Shown here one piece after another: positions 57,171-64,000 of a stretch of 64,000 bases of DNA. Position numbers and translations under genes: made by a program. The notes below the pieces were generated by a model. It searched no databases. It was not told where the DNA came from and worked only from the letters and a program-made list of their open reading frames with translations. Position 1 is the stretch's first letter. Each line of letters opens with the position of its first letter. Origin of the DNA: Companilactobacillus zhongbaensis (GTDB lineage Bacteria; Bacillota; Bacilli; Lactobacillales; Lactobacillaceae); the NCBI RefSeq assembly GCF_003946515.1, contig NZ_RHOM01000006.1, forward strand, positions 1 through 64,000. The letters run 5' to 3'.

Positions 57171-57995
57171 ATGAGAATCAAAAAAATCGTTACAACTATG
57201 ATCGCAGCTTCATCACTTGCATTTGTTGGAGTTTCAGCTACTGCTTCAATCAACGCTTCTGACAACACTGTTCAAGCCGCAACGACTTCAACTGTTGATT
57301 TGCCATTAACTACTATTTACGTTAAGAGTGCTTCAGGCGCTACTATTTACACAACACCTTCAGCAGACGGTAAGGTTGGTGCTTCATCAAGCACACTTGC
57401 TAAAGATACTGCTTGGGCAACAACTAAAGCTATTAAAGTTGGCGACGTTACTTACTACCAAGTAGGTGATGGCCAATGGCTAAGTAACAATGAAATTTCA
57501 TTTACTGCTCCAGTAGTCAGCCTTAACAAGACTATGTACGTTACTGCTGATGGTTCAGTAAACCTTTATAGCTCAGCTAACAACGGTTACTTCTTAGGAA
57601 CAACCGCTGAAGGTGGAGTTGGTTACACTGTATACGAATCAACTACAGATGCTAACGGCCAAGTTTGGTATAACTTAGGTCAAAACTCATGGATCAATGG
57701 TCAATACATGTCAGACGAAAAGCCTGCTGAAAAGATCTCTATGAGTGCAACTGCTTATGATCCAGCTGTCTTAGGTTCAAGCATGGGTTACGGTGGCGTT
57801 GCTGCTAACCTTTCAAAATACCCTAAGGGTACTCAACTTAAGATCACTTTAGGCGATGGTACTGTACTTAACAGAACTGTTAATGATACTGGTACATTTG
57901 CTTACAGCAATCCTAACCAATTGGATATTGCTATGCCTAACTCTCAAGCTTTACAATTTGGACGTCAAAATATTACTGTTCAAGTTGTTGGGTAG
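57171..57995 (+). CDS. Secreted SH3-like/3D-domain protein
   Basis: 274 residues. Signal peptide about 1-36 with cleavage near VQAATT. Two SH3-like or SLAP-like segments follow (about 45-105, ending VGDGQWLS; about 115-180, ending WYNLGQNSWING). The C-terminal 90 residues form a 3D/RlpA-like double-psi barrel with the Asp residues in NDTGTF and LDIAMP. Such barrels are found in lytic transglycosylase-like wall enzymes. It is probably a wall-associated peptidoglycan-active protein. Alanine/serine/threonine rich with strongly biased codons, suggesting high expression. AGGAGA precedes the ATG. Confidence 0.82.
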   Translation: MRIKKIVTTMIAASSLAFVGVSATASINASDNTVQAATTSTVDLPLTTIYVKSASGATIYTTPSADGKVGASSSTLAKDTAWATTKAIKVGDVTYYQVGDGQWLSNNEISFTAPVVSLNKTMYVTADGSVNLYSSANNGYFLGTTAEGGVGYTVYESTTDANGQVWYNLGQNSWINGQYMSDEKPAEKISMSATAYDPAVLGSSMGYGGVAANLSKYPKGTQLKITLGDGTVLNRTVNDTGTFAYSNPNQLDIAMPNSQALQFGRQNITVQVVG

Positions 57996-58035
57996 AGATA
58001 CTTATTGATAAATTAGAATGGATACCGTTGGATGA

Positions 58036-58068
58036 GTGGCTCAGATTATGTCTGGGTTGCTTTTTTTT
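58036..58068 (+). terminator. Terminator of the 3D-domain gene
   Basis: GGCTCAGA and TCTGGGTTGC form a stem with a G-T pair followed by eight T. The following bases ATTGAG.TATGTTT.GATTGG are as behind the terminator at 43769. Confidence 0.75.
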
Positions 58069-58086
58069 ATTGAGTTATGTTTGATT

Positions 58087-58440
58087 GGTGGTGGTTCACT
58101 GCCGGTCCTGGAGGGTTCCGGAAAATGCGCTGTGGCTTCCTTAGTTGTTCGGTGGCGTAGCCACCACCAAAAACCAGTTGCGCAAGTGCGTCAGCACTTA
58201 CGTTCCTTTATTTCATGGCTGACAGCGATTTTCCTCCACCCTCCAGGACCTAGGATCACAATAATATCTTTTTTTGTGTGGGGGCACGGTACTTATTTTT
58301 ATAGTGGTGATAGTTTTGGTTTATATTGTTCTACCTTGCTTTATTTCCTCCTAGGATTTTTGTCACTGATTCCTATCTTGTTGATTTATTTTAGTTGTTA
58401 TCATCGGTTTTTATTTCGTTTGGTGAAATCGGTTCATCAT
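58087..58440 (+). repeat. Family A modular cruciform element, copy A6 (core 58087-58254)
   Basis: Outer stem GGTCCTGGAGGGT/ACCCTCCAGGACC and inner stem as in A4. The cassette between GCGCTGTGG and TTTCATGGCTGACAGCG is replaced: it carries GGTGGCG-TAGC-CACC and GCGCAAGTGCG/CAGCACTTACG, the cassette of family B copy B1. The tail to about 58440 follows A4 closely (GTGTGGGGGCACGGTACTTA). No gene is supported here. Confidence 0.87.
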
Positions 58441-58471
58441 TGTTTTAAACAAAAAATTAAGTTCTTATCGT

Positions 58472-58511
58472 AAAAGTGGCCCATCGTTTCACGATAGGCC
58501 ACTTTTTCTCT
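58472..58511. terminator. Strong bidirectional hairpin terminator
   Basis: AAAAGTGGCCCATCGT-TTC-ACGATAGGCCACTTTT, 15 or more pairs with T and A tracts on either side. It separates A6 from the small RNA gene. Confidence 0.8.
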
Positions 58512-58530
58512 ATTTTGTTTTTAGGTAAAC

Positions 58531-58870
58531 AAAAAGACCACGTCTCCCGACGGGGTCTCTAAACATTTGAAGTGGCAAGATGAAATCACACTGTAGTTTC
58601 ATCAAAATGAATCTTACTACTGAAAACAAATCTTACTACTTGTTTCTTGTCATACTTCAAAAAGGATCCTAGCACATCATGTATTGAGTTTAGGCGACTA
58701 ATTAAATTTATAGTCGATTTTATGTTAACGTATTTAGCTAGTTCCAATCGTGCCTCTTTGCTGTAATACTCTACTGTTAATTTGATCTAAAATCCTACCA
58801 TCTCCAAACGAAAAGTAAAACTTTAAACTATTTTTATAGGTCTACAGTTTTGGCAATTCACCTTTACCAC
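58531..58870 (-). ncRNA. Candidate CcpA-controlled small RNA, about 340 nt
   Basis: Transcript bounded by a near-consensus promoter with overlapping cre site (58877-58905) and a terminator GACCCCGTC-GGGA-GACGTGGTC followed by five T (58531-58557). No coding frame with a ribosome site longer than a few codons is visible. Inside are a hairpin CGACTA/TAGTCG, a tandem repeat of AGTAGTAAGATT (two units, about 19 bases apart) and a hairpin GATGAAA/TTTCATC. It lacks the landmarks of tmRNA, RNase P RNA, SRP RNA and 6S RNA. I do not recognise it. Confidence 0.65.
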
Positions 58871-58876
58871 GCTTTC

Positions 58877-58905
58877 ACTATAGCATTAGTTGTAAGCGTT
58901 TGCAA
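58877..58905 (-). promoter_or_regulatory. Small RNA promoter with overlapping cre site
   Basis: On the minus strand -35 TTGCAA (58900-58905), 17-base spacer, -10 TATAGT (58877-58882). On the plus strand TGTAAGCGTTTGCA (58891-58904) matches TGWAARCGYTWNCW at all 14 positions and covers the -35, so CcpA would be expected to repress. Confidence 0.8.
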
Positions 58906-59120
58906 GTTTTTGTTTTTTGTTTGATATGACGGTGTTTTACTCGAATTTCGTTGTTTAAAATGCCTTGTTTAGTGCGTTTTTCTGAACTTATTTTTTTGTG
59001 TTTTTTTTCAAAAATATTTATGGCTGTTCAAAATGGCTTGTGCTCGGTTTTTGTTTAATGATTACTTTGCCTCTTTATGTTTTTAGTTTCAAAATCAATA
59101 CAGCTTCTGCAAACAATTTA

Positions 59121-59899
59121 TTATTGCACGTTCATAATTAAGTGAATTACCCACAGATGTGCCGGATAAAAAATGTAAAAAAGATACTTCAATTGCCGAC
59201 TGTGTGAACCGATTTTTCCATTGTAAAAATGCAATAACGGAATTATTAAAATAAAGAAAATATCGCTTGCATTCATCGCTATACTATCAAACAACATTAA
59301 TGGATTGCTTATTGGCATAGATAAAGCCATTGGTAGCTCGATCATGAGTAAAATCATCATCAAGCCTAAATAAGACAAATTTCTTTTTTTACGTTTTGAT
59401 GCGTCAATTGTGTGATAAACATGAATGGAACTATTACCGTGCTACCTTCAAGAAACGGCACGATACTGAAAATCAATAAAACCACTGATAATATTCGTAA
59501 CCCTTTTTTCGAATTTGCATTCTTTGCTTGGTTATCCCAGAGCCAAATAACTGCCAGCCCTAGAGCTAAAGTGGCAAAAATATTGTCGCCTAGGATGGAC
59601 ATTTGACTTGGTTGTCGTAAGACAAATGAATTTAATAAATAATTTCCTAGAGCCATAAAAATACTCCAACCAATCAAACGCGTTAGATAATTTTTACGAC
59701 TATGCGTGTAATGCATCCCCTCTACTACTAAATACGCGAAACCAACGGCAACGACTCTAGTAATAATGTGAAAGAAATCTGCTAAATATGGGGAAATAAA
59801 ATATTCTATATGATCTAAAACCATCAATCCCATTAAGATGATTTTAAAAGTCTCGCGATTCATCGCCTTATTTGAAATATTTGGTGTGAATTGTTGCAT
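59121..59899 (-). pseudogene. TraX-family membrane protein, frameshifted
   Basis: TraX-like acyltransferase-type membrane protein split in two frames. The first part (59899 to 59366, 177 residues) begins with FKIILMGLMVLDHIEYF and stops after VKKEICLI. The second part (59378 to 59121) continues with LSYLGLMMILLMIELPMALSMP. The break is at seven A (GTAAAAAAAG, near 59393-59399); a -1 shift or one added A joins both into about 260 residues with eight or so membrane helices. It may be a broken gene, a phase-variable gene, a programmed -1 site (A AAA AAA), or a sequencing error. Confidence 0.75.
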
Positions 59900-60220
59900 G
59901 AATAATCTCCTCTTTTATCGATAATTCACATTATCCTGACTCCTCTAAGGATTGTAAATATACCTAACACAACTGTTAGTGCCATATTACAAATCGGTAA
60001 GATTAAGGGGCAAATTATTCAAAATTCAATCGATTCTTGCATTCAGACGGTCATTACGTGGTCTTCGCATTAGCAGGACCAATGAGAAGTTCACAAGTTA
60101 ACTAGTTGCAGTTACTCGTAATATTGTGGAATTGGAATATTATCTAATTCTGAGGATTTACTTAGTTTCAATTGAGGTTGTTGTTCAAGCATCTTTAGCC
60201 AGCTCGATGCATAACTTATA
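59900..60220. other. Gene-free stretch
   Basis: No supported gene. An open segment of about 30 codons near 60010-60105 (FNRFLHSDGHYVVFALAGP) has no start or ribosome site and could be a gene remnant of unknown origin. Confidence 0.35.
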
Positions 60221-60223
60221 GCA

Positions 60224-60268
60224 AAAAAGCGTATCTAATCTGAAGGAATGATTAGATGCGCTTTTCTT
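60224..60268 (-). terminator. Terminator of the mevalonate operon
   Basis: On the minus strand AAGCGCATCTAATC/GATTAGATACGCTT followed by six T. A second hairpin GAGAC..CACTG/CAGT..CTC lies just before it. Confidence 0.85.
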
Positions 60269-60306
60269 TCAAAGAGACTGCTTTTTCAGTGGTCTCGTTT
60301 GCTGGC

Positions 60307-61458
60307 TTATTTTTTGCTATATAGTCTTTCGTTTTCTTTGATCTCGCTTAAGTAGAACTTGCCTGTTACTTCGGCCGGGTCTACTTTTTCACCGTTTTTG
60401 ATCGACTTCGAGAAGATTTTTTCGTAGTCTGCAATGCTGATTTGTTGGCGTTGTTCTAGTGTTTGTTTGATTTCTTCGCTATTTAGGTTGTCTTTGAAGT
60501 TTTTCGCTACTTTGGCGCTGTATAGTTCTCCAACTGCTCCTGATCCGTAGCTGAAGAGTAATAGTTCTTCTCCTGCTTTTACGTCGGAGTTGATCAAATA
60601 TGATAACAAGCCTAAGTATAGTGAACCGGTGTAGAGGTTTCCTACTTCACGGCCGAACTTGATGCTTTCTTGATATTGATTTTTTAATTCAGCGTAAGTG
60701 GCATCTGGGATGTTTCCTTCCAAGGTCCGCATGGCTTTGGCTCCCATTTTTGTGTATGGGATGTGGAAAAGCATTGCTTTGAAGTCTTCGGCGGTTGCTT
60801 GATATTTTGCTTGATACTTTTCCCAGAGCGTTTGGAAAAATTCGATGTAGATCTGATTGCTGAATTTTCCTCTGGCAAAGGCTGTTTTTGAAAAAGTCGG
60901 ACGCCAGAAATCACCGACGTTGCAGCTCATATAAACTGATTTATTTTCTAACTTCAAAATTTCTGGTTGATTACTGATCAGCATAGCTACTGCCCCAGCA
61001 CCTTGTGTTACTTCACCTGGTGTGTTGATGCCATATCTAGCAATGTCACTGGCAATGACTAATGCTTTTTTATCTGGATTATTGGCGATGAAATTGTAGG
61101 CCATTTGGACACCGGCTGTGGCTCCATAACAAGCCTCTTTGATTTCAAAAGCACGAGCATCTTCAGGCAAGTTCAGTAGATCCATCAAAAATAAAGCTGA
61201 AGCTTTTGATTCATCGACACTGCTCTCAGTTCCGACGATGACTAGACCGATGTCTGTTCTATTATCTGACAAAATTTGTTCCGCTGCTTCTGCTGCCATG
61301 GTGACGGCATCTTCATACTCGGCTGGCACGGCTTGTTTTGATTGACCGATCCCGATCGTGAACTTATCTGGTTCTTGATTTCTCGCCTTAGCTAATTCGA
61401 CGATATCGATATAATTCTTTGGTGTGTAAAAACCAATTTTTTCAATTCCTATATCCAA
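60307..61458 (-). CDS. mvaS: Hydroxymethylglutaryl-CoA synthase
   Basis: Condenses acetoacetyl-CoA and acetyl-CoA to HMG-CoA, second step of the mevalonate pathway. 383 residues. Catalytic Cys in KEACYGATAGVQMA near 110, the His in LFHIPYTKMG near 235, and the GSGAVGELYS end of the active site. It starts with TTG one base after the mvaA stop; AGGAAA precedes it. Last gene of thiolase-mvaA-mvaS. Confidence 0.95.
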   Translation of the reverse strand: MDIGIEKIGFYTPKNYIDIVELAKARNQEPDKFTIGIGQSKQAVPAEYEDAVTMAAEAAEQILSDNRTDIGLVIVGTESSVDESKASALFLMDLLNLPEDARAFEIKEACYGATAGVQMAYNFIANNPDKKALVIASDIARYGINTPGEVTQGAGAVAMLISNQPEILKLENKSVYMSCNVGDFWRPTFSKTAFARGKFSNQIYIEFFQTLWEKYQAKYQATAEDFKAMLFHIPYTKMGAKAMRTLEGNIPDATYAELKNQYQESIKFGREVGNLYTGSLYLGLLSYLINSDVKAGEELLLFSYGSGAVGELYSAKVAKNFKDNLNSEEIKQTLEQRQQISIADYEKIFSKSIKNGEKVDPAEVTGKFYLSEIKENERLYSKK

Positions 61459-61459
61459 T

Positions 61460-62698
61460 TTACTGTTTCCTCAATTTTTCTAAGAGTTCTGAAGCTTTTT
61501 CTAATGTGTATTCTTTGATTTGATTTAATTGCTTCGATATTTCCGTTATCTCATCACCCTGGGCTCCTGCCGATACGGCTAAAGATTTACTTTGGAGGCT
61601 CATGTGGCCAGCTTGGATTCCTGTTGTGACTAAGGCTCGTAAGGCTGACAAATTGTTGGCCAAGCCGACGGATCCGATCACTGCTTGTAATTCTTGGCTA
61701 TTATCGATTTTCATTATGGCCAAGCTCAATTGCGCCATCGGTAAAGCCTTGATCGCCCCACCGACACTACCGATCTCGATTGGAAGTTCCAAGGTTCCTA
61801 CTAATTGGTCATCTTTGATCTGCCAATTGCTGAATGGCTGATAACCTTTTTGCGAATAAAAACTGTGAGCTGCTGCTTCTTCAGCACGGAAATCATTTCC
61901 GGTTGCCAACAAAACCGCGTCGATCCCGTTCATGATCCCCTTATTGTGGGTAATCGCCCGCATGACTGAATGCTTGGAAAAATCCGACAAACGCACGATT
62001 CTTTGGGCAACTTCTTGCCCTGTCATTTGCTTAGTCTGTAGGTCAGAAAATTTCATCCTGGCTTCGACCTTGACCAGTTGGGACTTGCCACTGTTAGATA
62101 AAATTGCACACAAAACATCATTTCCTGTCAATTCAGAAATTTGTGGTGCAATTGTTTCTAACATTGAGTTAACAATGTTAGCTCCCATGGCATCCACGGT
62201 GTTGACCCCGAGCAAGACTTCCGTATCGTCACCGATTTTTTCAAACGTTAAGGAAACTACGCCTCCGCCACGTTTCAACAAACTCTGACGTGCTTGATTG
62301 GCTGATTCGATGATGGTTGCTTTGTTTTTTTCAAGTTTAGCTAGTAATTCAGGGCTACTTCCTTCTAGGACGATTTGACCATACATGATGTGAGGACTAG
62401 TGATAACTTTAAAGCCGCCGTTAGCTTTGACCCGTTTGGCACCATTTGAAGCGGCAGCAATGACCGAAGGTTCCTCGATAGCCATTGGCACTAAATAGTC
62501 CTTACCGTTGATCAAAAAATCAGTCGCAAAGCCATAAGGTAAACCAAAAATACCAATCTGATTCTCGCTTAAGCTGTTAGCTAGATCTTCCGACAAAGGC
62601 TGTTTTTTTGCTAAAAAGTCGGCTTGTCCTTGATCGATGAAGTCATGTTCGAGCAAATAATCGATCCGTTGTTGGTTGCTCATCTCGTATATTTTCAT
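61460..62698 (-). CDS. mvaA: Hydroxymethylglutaryl-CoA reductase, class II
   Basis: Reduces HMG-CoA to mevalonate. 412 residues, bacterial class II form. ENQIGIFGLPYGFATDFLINGKDYLVPMAIEEPS is at the N terminus, VDAMGANIVNSMLE near 195 is the cofactor site, and the C-terminal GHMSLQSKSLAVSAGA carries the catalytic His. ATG at 62698 overlaps the thiolase stop (ATGA). In enterococci the thiolase and reductase are one protein (MvaE); here they are two coupled genes. Confidence 0.95.
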   Translation of the reverse strand: MKIYEMSNQQRIDYLLEHDFIDQGQADFLAKKQPLSEDLANSLSENQIGIFGLPYGFATDFLINGKDYLVPMAIEEPSVIAAASNGAKRVKANGGFKVITSPHIMYGQIVLEGSSPELLAKLEKNKATIIESANQARQSLLKRGGGVVSLTFEKIGDDTEVLLGVNTVDAMGANIVNSMLETIAPQISELTGNDVLCAILSNSGKSQLVKVEARMKFSDLQTKQMTGQEVAQRIVRLSDFSKHSVMRAITHNKGIMNGIDAVLLATGNDFRAEEAAAHSFYSQKGYQPFSNWQIKDDQLVGTLELPIEIGSVGGAIKALPMAQLSLAIMKIDNSQELQAVIGSVGLANNLSALRALVTTGIQAGHMSLQSKSLAVSAGAQGDEITEISKQLNQIKEYTLEKASELLEKLRKQ

Positions 62699-63849
62699 GA
62701 TAGTTTCAGTCCTAAAGCCATTCCCATGCCGCCACCGATACAAAGTGAGGCAATCCCGGTCTGCTTATTTTCGTGTTGCAAAATGTTGATCAACGAAACG
62801 ATCAATCTAGCTCCAGTTGCCCCGAGCGGATGTCCGATAGCGATCGCTCCACCATATATGTTGAGCTTGTCATCAGGTATTTGTAAGTCACGAGCAACAG
62901 CGACTGATTGAGAAGCAAAGGCTTCATTGATCTCGAAAAAGTCGATCTCATCTTGGTTGACTTGATACTTATCATAATATTTATTGATGGCATAATAAGG
63001 TGCGTAGCCCATCAAGCTTGGATCGATCCCTGCTTCAACGTAACCCGTTAATTCAGCAATGTAAGACAAGTTTAATTTTTCAGCAGTTTCTTTTCTCATT
63101 AAGATCATGGCTGCTGCACCATCGTTTAATGGAGATGAATTACCTGCTGTCACAGTTCCGTTTTCTTTGAAAGCAGGTTTTAAACTTCCCATGGTCTCTA
63201 AGGTCGATTCTGGTCGAATCGATTGATCTTGGACGATTTGAGCATCGTTTACCGTGATCGGTAAGATCTCATCAGAGATTTTTTCAGTGGCTGCTGCAGC
63301 TCGTTTTTGCGAGTTTAAAGCAAACTCATCTTGTTCTTGGCGAGTTACATGATATTGTTCAGCAACATTTTCAGCCGTGATTCCCATCGGATAATTTCCG
63401 AAAGCATCAACTAAGCCGTCGCGGAACAATGTATCGCCTTGTTCGTCGGAAGCTTCCAACTTACCCACTCGCTTAGCGTAAAAAGGAGCATTCGACATGC
63501 TTTCTACCCCACCGCAGACGATAATATCTGCATCGTTAAGTAGCAAAGCATTAGTAGCATCATGGACAGCTTTCATCCCTGATCCACAAACTTGATTTAC
63601 GGTCATGGCAGTTGATTTGACACTACCACCGACATTCAGACTGATCTGACGGGCAATGTTTTGACCCATACCAGCTTGGTAGACATTTCCAAAAATGAAT
63701 TGATCTACATCTTCTGGATCGATTTTGTTATTGGTCAATAACTGCTTCACTAGTTGTGTACCTAGTTCAACTGAAGAAAGATCGGCAAATTGACCTCGAA
63801 ATTTGCCGATAGCAGTTCTTTTGGCATCAATAATTACTACTGAATCCAT
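62695..63849 (-). CDS. Acetyl-CoA acetyltransferase (thiolase)
   Basis: Makes acetoacetyl-CoA, first step of the mevalonate pathway. 384 residues. Active Cys in NQVCGSGMKAVHDA near 87, GGAIAIGHPLGATGARL near 345 with the catalytic His, and the second Cys in SLCIGGGMGMALGLKL at the end. GAGGTAATG precedes the ATG at 63849. First gene of the mevalonate operon. Confidence 0.95.
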   Translation of the reverse strand: MDSVVIIDAKRTAIGKFRGQFADLSSVELGTQLVKQLLTNNKIDPEDVDQFIFGNVYQAGMGQNIARQISLNVGGSVKSTAMTVNQVCGSGMKAVHDATNALLLNDADIIVCGGVESMSNAPFYAKRVGKLEASDEQGDTLFRDGLVDAFGNYPMGITAENVAEQYHVTRQEQDEFALNSQKRAAAATEKISDEILPITVNDAQIVQDQSIRPESTLETMGSLKPAFKENGTVTAGNSSPLNDGAAAMILMRKETAEKLNLSYIAELTGYVEAGIDPSLMGYAPYYAINKYYDKYQVNQDEIDFFEINEAFASQSVAVARDLQIPDDKLNIYGGAIAIGHPLGATGARLIVSLINILQHENKQTGIASLCIGGGMGMALGLKLS

Positions 63850-64000
63850 ACATTCATTACCTCTTTAATTTGAAATCGATTGAAATTATTACGTTGTTTT
63901 TTGAAACTTGTTCGAGTGCATTGTTTTTTCGTTCATACAGGTGGATTGGTGCTGCTTATTGCTTATTTTTGCGGTTTATCATAAGCATGCTAATAGTTGA
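63850..64000. other. Upstream region of the mevalonate operon
   Basis: Holds the ribosome site of the thiolase gene and A/T-rich sequence that should contain its promoter. No other feature was recognised before the window ends. Confidence 0.4.

Noticed and set aside
58036..58473. Long open frame of about 145 codons
   Set aside because: It runs through the palindromic element A6 and its tail, with no ribosome site and no protein-like composition; similar frames appear in every A/B copy because inverted repeats give open frames on both strands.
58531..58870. tmRNA, RNase P RNA, SRP RNA or 6S RNA
   Set aside because: Length could fit tmRNA or RNase P RNA, but there is no tRNA-like CCA end, tag frame, or GAGGAAAGUC-type core, and the ends do not pair as in 6S RNA.

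Overview
The window looks like a chromosomal segment of a low-GC Gram-positive lactic acid bacterium of the Lactobacillaceae. Evidence: adenosylcobalamin-dependent class II ribonucleotide reductase instead of class I, spx/mecA neighbours, class II galT, a CopY/CopB copper locus, T-box and CIRCE control, the upper mevalonate pathway (thiolase, mvaA, mvaS), and a nucleoside deoxyribosyltransferase. Gene content and order suggest the Companilactobacillus group, but that is an impression, not a measurement. No rRNA, tRNA, phage, intact insertion sequence or CRISPR array was seen.

Layout. 0-7.5 kb: mecA, spx, an MBL hydrolase, an orphan gene, and a BceAB-type ABC exporter divergent from its two-component system. 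7.5-13 kb: copB/copY with two cop boxes, then nrdJ with candidate NrdR boxes. 14-20 kb: ptsHI, divergent clpE under a CIRCE-containing promoter, a MucBP protein. 20.6-23.2 kb: hxlA/hxlB (ribulose monophosphate pathway) behind a flavin disulfide oxidoreductase. 23.7-32.8 kb: ten-gene histidine operon hisZGDBHAFIEC behind a T-box, with hisK upstream. 32.8-39.4 kb: AEC transporter, brnQ, prfC, a CNNM/CBS protein, a small membrane protein. 39.4-43.8 kb: a sulfur amino acid locus consisting of a Cys-codon leader peptide with terminator, a MetA-family acyltransferase, cysK and a polar amino acid ABC transporter. 44.7-50.4 kb: DUF402 protein, recX, RlmCD-type methyltransferase, and a P2-type cation ATPase behind a long structured leader. 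50.9-58 kb: degV, galT-galR, multicopper oxidase, deoxyribosyltransferase, secreted 3D-domain protein. 58-64 kb: a candidate 340-nt CcpA-controlled small RNA, a frameshifted traX, and thiolase-mvaA-mvaS.

The most unusual content is between the genes. At least ten copies of a large cruciform-forming element (families A and B, core 155-200 bp, conserved block up to ~400 bp) sit mostly just behind rho-independent terminators. The outer stems define the family, but the inner two-hairpin cassette is exchanged between copies and even between families. A second, unrelated family (C, ~120 bp, five copies) sits mostly within ~10 bp of stop codons; its stems change sequence but keep pairing, and most apical loops carry GCGAAGC. 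I do not recognise either as a described repeat. Other candidates for new regulation are the Cys leader-peptide attenuator at 39.4 kb, the leader of the cation ATPase at 47.6 kb, and the small RNA at 58.5-58.9 kb.

Everything rests on reading the sequence by eye; no database or folding program was run.
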